Origin: Pseudohongiella sp.
Lineage (GTDB): Bacteria; Pseudomonadota; Gammaproteobacteria; Pseudomonadales; Pseudohongiellaceae
NCBI GenBank assembly: GCA_030696315.1
Contig: JAUYSM010000061.1
Location: 1 to 64,000, forward strand
Direction: 5' to 3'
Length of the DNA stretch: 64,000 bases
A program made the position numbers and the translations under genes. Under the pieces are notes generated by a model. That model was not told the origin of the DNA and made no database searches. It saw only the letters and a list, made by a program, of their open reading frames with translations. Shown here in pieces: positions 59,133 through 64,000 of this stretch (position 1 is the first letter of the stretch; each line of letters begins with the position of its first letter).

Positions 59133-60794
59133 TTGACTAGCGAGCATAACAAGTTGGAGTTACAAACTTCAAAATCATTCGATAGCAATAAATTGTCGTT
59201 TTTTGCTAAGTCTGGTTTGGAAGTGAATGTATATGACTCACACTGGAGGGTGTTGCCAAACAATGGTAAGGGTCATACCCTGAATGTTAGTTGGATTCAC
59301 TCAGCGGAAATGTCTGAAGCTGACCGTTGGTTAATTTTAAACGCTATCATTTTTTACGCTAAAACCAAATCGGCAAACACGGCTGCTACGGTACTCACCT
59401 GCATCAAGCCTCACTTGAAGAACGGGATTCCTACTTTATTCGAAATCAATAGAATTTGGAGTGGATTGAAAACAAACCGTAAAAAGGGGCTGAACCAGTT
59501 CTTTGGCACCTTGGCTAGACAAGGCCATCAACAATTTCAAAAGCATCATTTATTTACCTCGGCAAATCTCGATAAATATCAGTCAAATATGTTAGATTCT
59601 CAAAAGGGGTCATTTTCGGAAATTGAATTTGACTCGTTAGCTAAAAGGATTAATTTCAAATTAGGTGAGTTTGATTGGAATAGTCGCGAACCGCTCTCTT
59701 TTTTCCAATCTCCGAATGGTTTCGGTGAGTTGCGAAATGCGATTACAAACAAGATTCTATTGTCCACTGTTAGACGTCCAATCCAGCTTTCAATTATGAA
59801 ATGGTGCGACATGATTCCTGTCGGCACTAGTTTTAAAAATAACGGAGTATTCAGTACGGAAGAGTTAGGGACGCTTGGCTCGATATCCTTACAGCTAAGA
59901 GTTTTTGTAGCGAAAGAAAAAGGGAGTTTAGGATTGAGGCAATATCCTGAACGCTATCCAATTCACCTCTCAGAAGATTTATCACTAAAGATCCTGCAAT
60001 ACAAGAAAGTCTGCATGCATGGGCTTAAAATGATGCTGGAGTCTTCAGGGATTAAGATCAGTGCTTCTAGATTAATACAGGCGATGGAATATATGCCAGT
60101 GCTTCTATCGCACAAGTTTTTCGAAGAGGGGATCAATAGTATTGAATTAATCGATCATTTATTTACACCCAGCTCTAATTCGTACCACATCTCAGAGGCG
60201 ACGATCACGCATGCATTTCGAGCGCTAAAAATTTCCTCTGATCGAGTTGCCAAATGTATAGCGTCATCCAATAGGGTTAGGCACACGGTTTTAACACGTG
60301 GTGCGCAAGATGGGCTTCCCGCAATGCAACTAGCTAAGCTTACTGGTGTTACCGTACCTGCCGCGAGACATTATGTTGACTTGGATTACCGATCAAGGAG
60401 GCAGATCGACTCCTCATACATTGGAACTCAGTTTCTTATGCAGATATTTCAAACTCCGATTTCTGATGTAAAGGAGGGTGACGATTACATTGCGGATAAT
60501 CAGTTTAATCCTGTAGGCGGAGTAATTGACAAAAATTCATGTGTAACTTGCTCGACTAACATGGGCAAGCCGCTTGGCTGCTACGGCTGTCCCAATTTTA
60601 GGCCTATCCTCGAAGCTGATCATCGAGGTGTGTTAATTGCTGCCGAAGAAAAGCAAGCTGTAAATCGTGCTGCGTTACTTAGCCCCTTGCACGCTCGAAG
60701 TATCGAAAAATTGCAAACTCAGATTGAATGGATAAAGTACACCATAGCGTTCTGTGATGAGGTGATTTCCCGGCAGAGAGCCTTACATGCTTAA
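59133..60794 (+). CDS. Tyrosine-recombinase-like protein 2 (553 aa) with zinc-binding tail
   Basis: Starts with TTG one base after the previous stop (AAGGTGGA upstream). Arg I block TVRRPIQLSIMKWCD (214-215), the second box NRVRHTVLTRG (R383, H384) and Y414 in PAARHYVDLDYR give a plausible active site. A C-terminal CVTCSTNMGKPLGCYGCPNF (C470, C473, C483, C486) looks like a zinc ribbon. Comparable to TnpB-type partners in Tn554-like elements, which are longer. Overlaps the next gene by eight bases. Confidence 0.85.
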   Translation: MTSEHNKLELQTSKSFDSNKLSFFAKSGLEVNVYDSHWRVLPNNGKGHTLNVSWIHSAEMSEADRWLILNAIIFYAKTKSANTAATVLTCIKPHLKNGIPTLFEINRIWSGLKTNRKKGLNQFFGTLARQGHQQFQKHHLFTSANLDKYQSNMLDSQKGSFSEIEFDSLAKRINFKLGEFDWNSREPLSFFQSPNGFGELRNAITNKILLSTVRRPIQLSIMKWCDMIPVGTSFKNNGVFSTEELGTLGSISLQLRVFVAKEKGSLGLRQYPERYPIHLSEDLSLKILQYKKVCMHGLKMMLESSGIKISASRLIQAMEYMPVLLSHKFFEEGINSIELIDHLFTPSSNSYHISEATITHAFRALKISSDRVAKCIASSNRVRHTVLTRGAQDGLPAMQLAKLTGVTVPAARHYVDLDYRSRRQIDSSYIGTQFLMQIFQTPISDVKEGDDYIADNQFNPVGGVIDKNSCVTCSTNMGKPLGCYGCPNFRPILEADHRGVLIAAEEKQAVNRAALLSPLHARSIEKLQTQIEWIKYTIAFCDEVISRQRALHA

Positions 60795-63075
60795 TAAGTA
60801 TCTTGACCGACTGCACTCTTTAGTTAGCGACTATCATGCTATTGAACTTACACAGTTTGAGGGCCCTAGCGGAAAGAGAGCGGAATTTGACGATTTAGTT
60901 TGGTTCCATATCGATCCCAACACTGGCCGCCGTACCAGACTCTTGGCTTGTCGCCACGGCGTATACGGAAACTCCACAAAAGGACCTGAACAACAATTCG
61001 CTCTCCGTTTTCCTTACAGCCACTTAGTGAAAGTTTGGATAATAGATGTGGTAAATAGGCCGATTTCAGTGATACATCGTCAGCGACTTGTGTCTTCGGC
61101 TCGGAAGCTCATAACAGATATGAAAGGAGATCTTTATCAGCATTCAGGTTTTCTAGTAAATGAAAGTCACCAAAGGTTAAGTCATGGAGAGCTTCAATTC
61201 TTAGACTTTTGCGTTCAGAAGAAGCTAATGCCGAAAGTCCACTCCAGACCGGCGGATGACAGAGATAGAACGGGCCACAAGCTTGTCGATGATACGATTG
61301 CAAAATTACCGAAAGATCAGAACTTGCAGGCCCTTGGCACCATATTCACGAGAATATTTAGTGCGGTTGACTCAGACGGAAAGGTGAAATCCGGTAAAGC
61401 AATCGCTATAACTGATGCTCTCACTGCGACGTTCGCTTGTCTGTCATTAGCATCTCCCAATCGTACTGCCGCAGAGATACCAGTGTTAAGCAAACAGCGA
61501 TTGTGTTCATATTCTGAAAATAATGACGAATTGGTTTACTTCATAAATTGGAGAGGAAGCAAGGGGCACTCAGATTATAGGAATCACATTCTTGCCTCAT
61601 TGGCGCCCCAAGTAGATAAAGCCTTAAATTACTTTTTTTTGGCGTCTGAACCAGCGAGAGTACTTTGCCGATTCTATGAAAATCCCCTTGAAACCCTTGA
61701 GTCATTACTAGGTGACTTCTCTGTAGCCGCTAATAGGAAATTGCATTTATCGTATCATAAACGGCCTAGTATTTTTCAGTTGGGTTATGCGCTTGGGTTT
61801 TATGATATCGACGATTGTGTTCATGTGGTTAAAGAGGGAGCTGATCCTGCTAAGGTTAATCAAATTCAGCGCGCTTCTTGTTTTGTTGCAAAACCGATAT
61901 TCTCATTGCAGGCTGATGACCATATCTCAACAGCTATGAATATAAATACCAGTTTTTCCAGCCTTACTTTCTTGTTCGGGACAACATTCCTGAGATCTCC
62001 GTTTGGCGATCGATATTCCGTTTCAGTTCAGGAGGTTCAGGACTGGTGGATTTCTCGAGTCAAGACGGTCTCTATTCCAAGTTTCCCACTCTCATATTCA
62101 ACAGGGGAGAGTAATATAGCTCTGAAGAATGCGATGTTCTGCATGCTTGGATCTTGGTTCTATCGCCGTGCCAAAGCTAGCACTAGGGGATCAGGAACTA
62201 AGCAATATCAAGCTTCTCATTATGCAATAATTGAACTACAAACGCTGGCTAGATATGTGGCTGGTCGGCTTGGAAGTGGAACTCGAAAAACGACAATTTT
62301 CGAAGACTATGGTTATTCCGCGGAGGTTATTGTAAAACCACATTCGCTACGCCATTTCGCTAACACACTTGCAGACATGAGCAACATCCCTGTTGAAGTA
62401 ATTACCGCCTGGTCTGGTAGAGTCAACTCTGAGCAAACGCATACTTACATTCATTCCAGTCAAGATGAGAAGGCTGATAGGGTACGAGCGATCATCAATC
62501 CACCTAATAAAAGCAGTCGAAATATTAGATTGATTTCTGAAAAGGAGCTTTCGCAGGTTACTGATTTGCCAGCGTCTCTTACTTCGACAGGCCTTTGTAC
62601 ACAAGAGCTCAATGTGATGCCGTGCAATTATTTGAATGACTTCGTGTCACAATGTTTTATGTGCTCCGAGTCATGTCATATAGCGGGCGATAGTGATGCC
62701 ATCGCCTTTTTAGAGAAGGACTTGGCATATCAGAGCGCGCGACTTGTAGCTGTAGAGGGCGATCCAAGGCTATCAAACTCGGGTGCCATGAAAAGGTGGT
62801 ACATGATTCATTCAAGAAATACTTCAATTCTCTCTCAACTAGTCAATCTTATGAAGAGCCAGTTAGTTGGAACCATCATTCGTTACTCTGATAGGAAGTC
62901 TGAATTCAACTTGACAGACTTGGGGGCCAATAAAGTCACTAGCGTTGCCTGTGTACTGACTGACTCAGAAATTCGACTTCAACGGCTCTTAGAACGTGAA
63001 GTGTCGGGCGAAGAAACAAGCTCGAACCCTCAACTTGAGTCGTTACTGTCTAGGTTTGGCATAAAGGAGTCTTGA
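60787..63075 (+). CDS. Large tyrosine-recombinase-like protein 3 (762 aa)
   Basis: Third recombinase-like protein. The catalytic domain is in the second half: Arg in LASPNRTAAEIPVL (R226), possible Lys in WRGSKGHSDY (K259), KPHSLRHFANTLADM (H519, R522), AWSGR (542-545) and Y554 in THTYIHSS. Between the first Arg box and HxxR there is an unusually long insert of about 290 residues. After the Tyr, cysteines 604, 613, 623, 626 and 630 form a likely metal site. The N-terminal 200 residues are not recognised. ATG overlaps the stop of gene 2. Confidence 0.82.
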   Translation: MLNKYLDRLHSLVSDYHAIELTQFEGPSGKRAEFDDLVWFHIDPNTGRRTRLLACRHGVYGNSTKGPEQQFALRFPYSHLVKVWIIDVVNRPISVIHRQRLVSSARKLITDMKGDLYQHSGFLVNESHQRLSHGELQFLDFCVQKKLMPKVHSRPADDRDRTGHKLVDDTIAKLPKDQNLQALGTIFTRIFSAVDSDGKVKSGKAIAITDALTATFACLSLASPNRTAAEIPVLSKQRLCSYSENNDELVYFINWRGSKGHSDYRNHILASLAPQVDKALNYFFLASEPARVLCRFYENPLETLESLLGDFSVAANRKLHLSYHKRPSIFQLGYALGFYDIDDCVHVVKEGADPAKVNQIQRASCFVAKPIFSLQADDHISTAMNINTSFSSLTFLFGTTFLRSPFGDRYSVSVQEVQDWWISRVKTVSIPSFPLSYSTGESNIALKNAMFCMLGSWFYRRAKASTRGSGTKQYQASHYAIIELQTLARYVAGRLGSGTRKTTIFEDYGYSAEVIVKPHSLRHFANTLADMSNIPVEVITAWSGRVNSEQTHTYIHSSQDEKADRVRAIINPPNKSSRNIRLISEKELSQVTDLPASLTSTGLCTQELNVMPCNYLNDFVSQCFMCSESCHIAGDSDAIAFLEKDLAYQSARLVAVEGDPRLSNSGAMKRWYMIHSRNTSILSQLVNLMKSQLVGTIIRYSDRKSEFNLTDLGANKVTSVACVLTDSEIRLQRLLEREVSGEETSSNPQLESLLSRFGIKES

Positions 63076-63076
63076 T

Positions 63077-63487
63077 ATGGCAACCCCAAAGATAACTGCA
63101 CAGCAGCAGAGAAAAATTGAGACGATTTTAGTCAAATGGGTGGGAAAGTTAACATGGGAATTTTTGGTAAAAAAAATTGACTTAGAGCTTGGCCTAACGA
63201 CGACCAGACAAACCCTTTGTACTTATGCTGGAATTAACGCTGAATATAAAAAGAGAAAAGCGCAGTTACGAGGTGCCACTCCGGCGTTGTATACGAAAGT
63301 GACGGCATCCGATGTTAAACTGGTAGAACAAATTGAACACCTTAAGGCGGAGTTAACTGTGCTAAAACGCAATAATGCTGAGCAATTGCGCATGATTGAA
63401 AGAATGCTCTCAAACGCCAGTTCTATGCCAAACATAGATTTCGATGCATTGATTCGAAAGAGGCCTGAAGAGCTTGGGAACTTATAG
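63077..63487 (+). CDS. Small HTH / coiled-coil accessory protein (136 aa) of the recombinase unit
   Basis: Begins one base after gene 3. Residues 8-65 are helical with a helix-turn-helix-like pattern (LTWEFLVKKIDLELGLTTTR), then basic KKRKAQLRG; residues 77-115 form a heptad-like coiled coil (LVEQIEHLKAELTVLKRNNA). The size and layout recall TnpC of Tn554 and the small third protein of other recombinase trios, which help orient or assist transposition. That relation is by architecture only. Confidence 0.78.
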   Translation: MATPKITAQQQRKIETILVKWVGKLTWEFLVKKIDLELGLTTTRQTLCTYAGINAEYKKRKAQLRGATPALYTKVTASDVKLVEQIEHLKAELTVLKRNNAEQLRMIERMLSNASSMPNIDFDALIRKRPEELGNL

Positions 63488-63616
63488 ATTTCAAGGCATC
63501 CCTAAGGAGTGATTTGATTTTTTACTGCTTACTATTTTAATTCTTGGACCGTATATGCGTAGGTATTTAAGATCCTAAAACACGAAATTGCGTACTAAGT
63601 TTAAGAGGCTACAGAT
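63488..63616. other. Spacer after the recombinase unit
   Basis: About 130 AT-rich bases with no recognisable terminator hairpin or ORF of note. Confidence 0.4.
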
Positions 63617-63784
63617 ATGAATACTAAGAAGCTCAGGCCTGGATTCTACTGGGTAAAATGTCAAATCGGAGGCCGCTGGGAGGTTGCTGAATATGACGGC
63701 GTTTCGTGGAATGCGGGCCCGTCCGATGGTGGCGAGATCTATCTAGTTGGTCCTGTCATCCCCGAGCCTGTTGAGGACAGTTAA
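63617..63784 (+). CDS. Small conserved-type hypothetical protein (55 aa), first cargo candidate
   Basis: Too short for the ORF track. ATG 63617 follows AGAGG. The protein is dense in Trp, Tyr and Gly: PGFYWVKCQIGGRWEVAEYD then GVSWNAGPSDGGEIYLVG. Alternating aromatic/charged pattern suggests a small beta-rich domain, of the kind seen in many phage and island genes ('GFYWV...WEVAEY...'). Function unknown. Could be a regulator or cargo. Confidence 0.65.
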   Translation: MNTKKLRPGFYWVKCQIGGRWEVAEYDGVSWNAGPSDGGEIYLVGPVIPEPVEDS

Positions 63785-64000
63785 GACGTCTATCGACAAC
63801 ATCCTCGCTTTTTTTTCGTACAGCTTCGGTTCACCAATTAGTGTCTAATCCTCTATACATGGCAAGGCGATCGTCGTCCATATAGGTTATCCCTCGGTTT
63901 CGTTAAATTTATCGGACATACCAGTAGCTGATTTTGTTATACACAATTGAATGATCAACGGATTATAGGTAAAGAATCCCATCGTGTTGTATAGGCGGGC
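63785..64000. other. Non-coding tail of the window inside the element
   Basis: Last 216 bases. An eight-T run at about 63808 is not preceded by a stem. Only very short ORFs on both strands. The next cargo gene presumably starts outside the window. Confidence 0.4.

Noticed and set aside
57893-63487. Direct naming as gmtY/gmtX/gmtZ, RIT or Tn554 genes
   Set aside because: The general architecture is similar, but there are four genes of different lengths, and no database comparison was possible; names were left blank.
63795-63830. T-run as a terminator after the 55-aa gene
   Set aside because: No GC-rich stem precedes the eight Ts.

Overview
This window is a stretch of chromosome from a Gammaproteobacterium, followed by the left end of an integrated mobile element. 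The host part has moderate GC content. Its gene order rpsB-tsf-pyrH-frr-uppS-cdsA-dxr-rseP-bamA-skp-lpxD-fabZ-lpxA-lpxB-rnhB-dnaE-accA-tilS-pyrG-kdsA-eno-ftsB-ispD-ispF-truD-pcm-nlpD-rpoS-fdxA-mutS-pncC-recA-recX is a classic gammaproteobacterial backbone. The protein sequences look closest to the marine/Pseudomonas-like side of the class; that placement is inference, because there is no rRNA here.

Layout. (1) About 0-10.5 kb: an M16 peptidase, rapA, a circularly permuted GTPase, bolA, a Bax-like glucosaminidase and a polysaccharide deacetylase. A family of short palindromes (arms ggggacggagggatc) is scattered here. Two copies lie in frame inside rapA, one spans the rapA stop codon and one long variant sits in the rpsB leader. 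Two larger structured palindromes lie between the convergent bax-like and deacetylase genes. (2) 10.5-32 kb: translation, undecaprenyl/phospholipid/isoprenoid precursor synthesis, outer-membrane assembly, lipid A synthesis, DNA polymerase III alpha, accA and tilS, nearly all on the plus strand and often with overlapping stop/start codons. (3) 32-48 kb: pyrG, kdsA, eno, ftsB, ispDF, truD, pcm (surE absent), a DUF368 polyprenyl-phosphate transporter, nlpD, rpoS, fdxA and mutS (minus strand), pncC, then recA with a LexA box, and recX. (4) 48-55 kb: a less universal block with a lipoprotein truncated haemoglobin, a DUF3034 outer-membrane protein and a cupredoxin-like periplasmic protein (minus strand), divergent from a membrane adenylate cyclase with an extracytoplasmic sensor, followed by an unknown protein, a GT9 glycosyltransferase and rfbB. 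(5) 55.3-57.5 kb: fadB with no fadA behind it.

(6) 57.57 kb to the end: ttcA (tRNA-C32 2-thiolation) is cut at its PP-loop codons SGGK|DS. It is followed by AT-richer DNA with different codon use, carrying three different tyrosine-recombinase-like genes (412, 553 and 762 aa) and a small HTH/coiled-coil gene (136 aa) in one tight transcription unit, then a 55-aa gene. This looks like the integration module of a genomic island of the general Tn554 / recombinase-in-trio / Gamma-Mobile-Trio kind, but with four genes and a ttcA target. Its cargo and right end lie outside the window. This is the most interesting part of the window.

No tRNA, rRNA, CRISPR array or classical insertion sequence was recognised.
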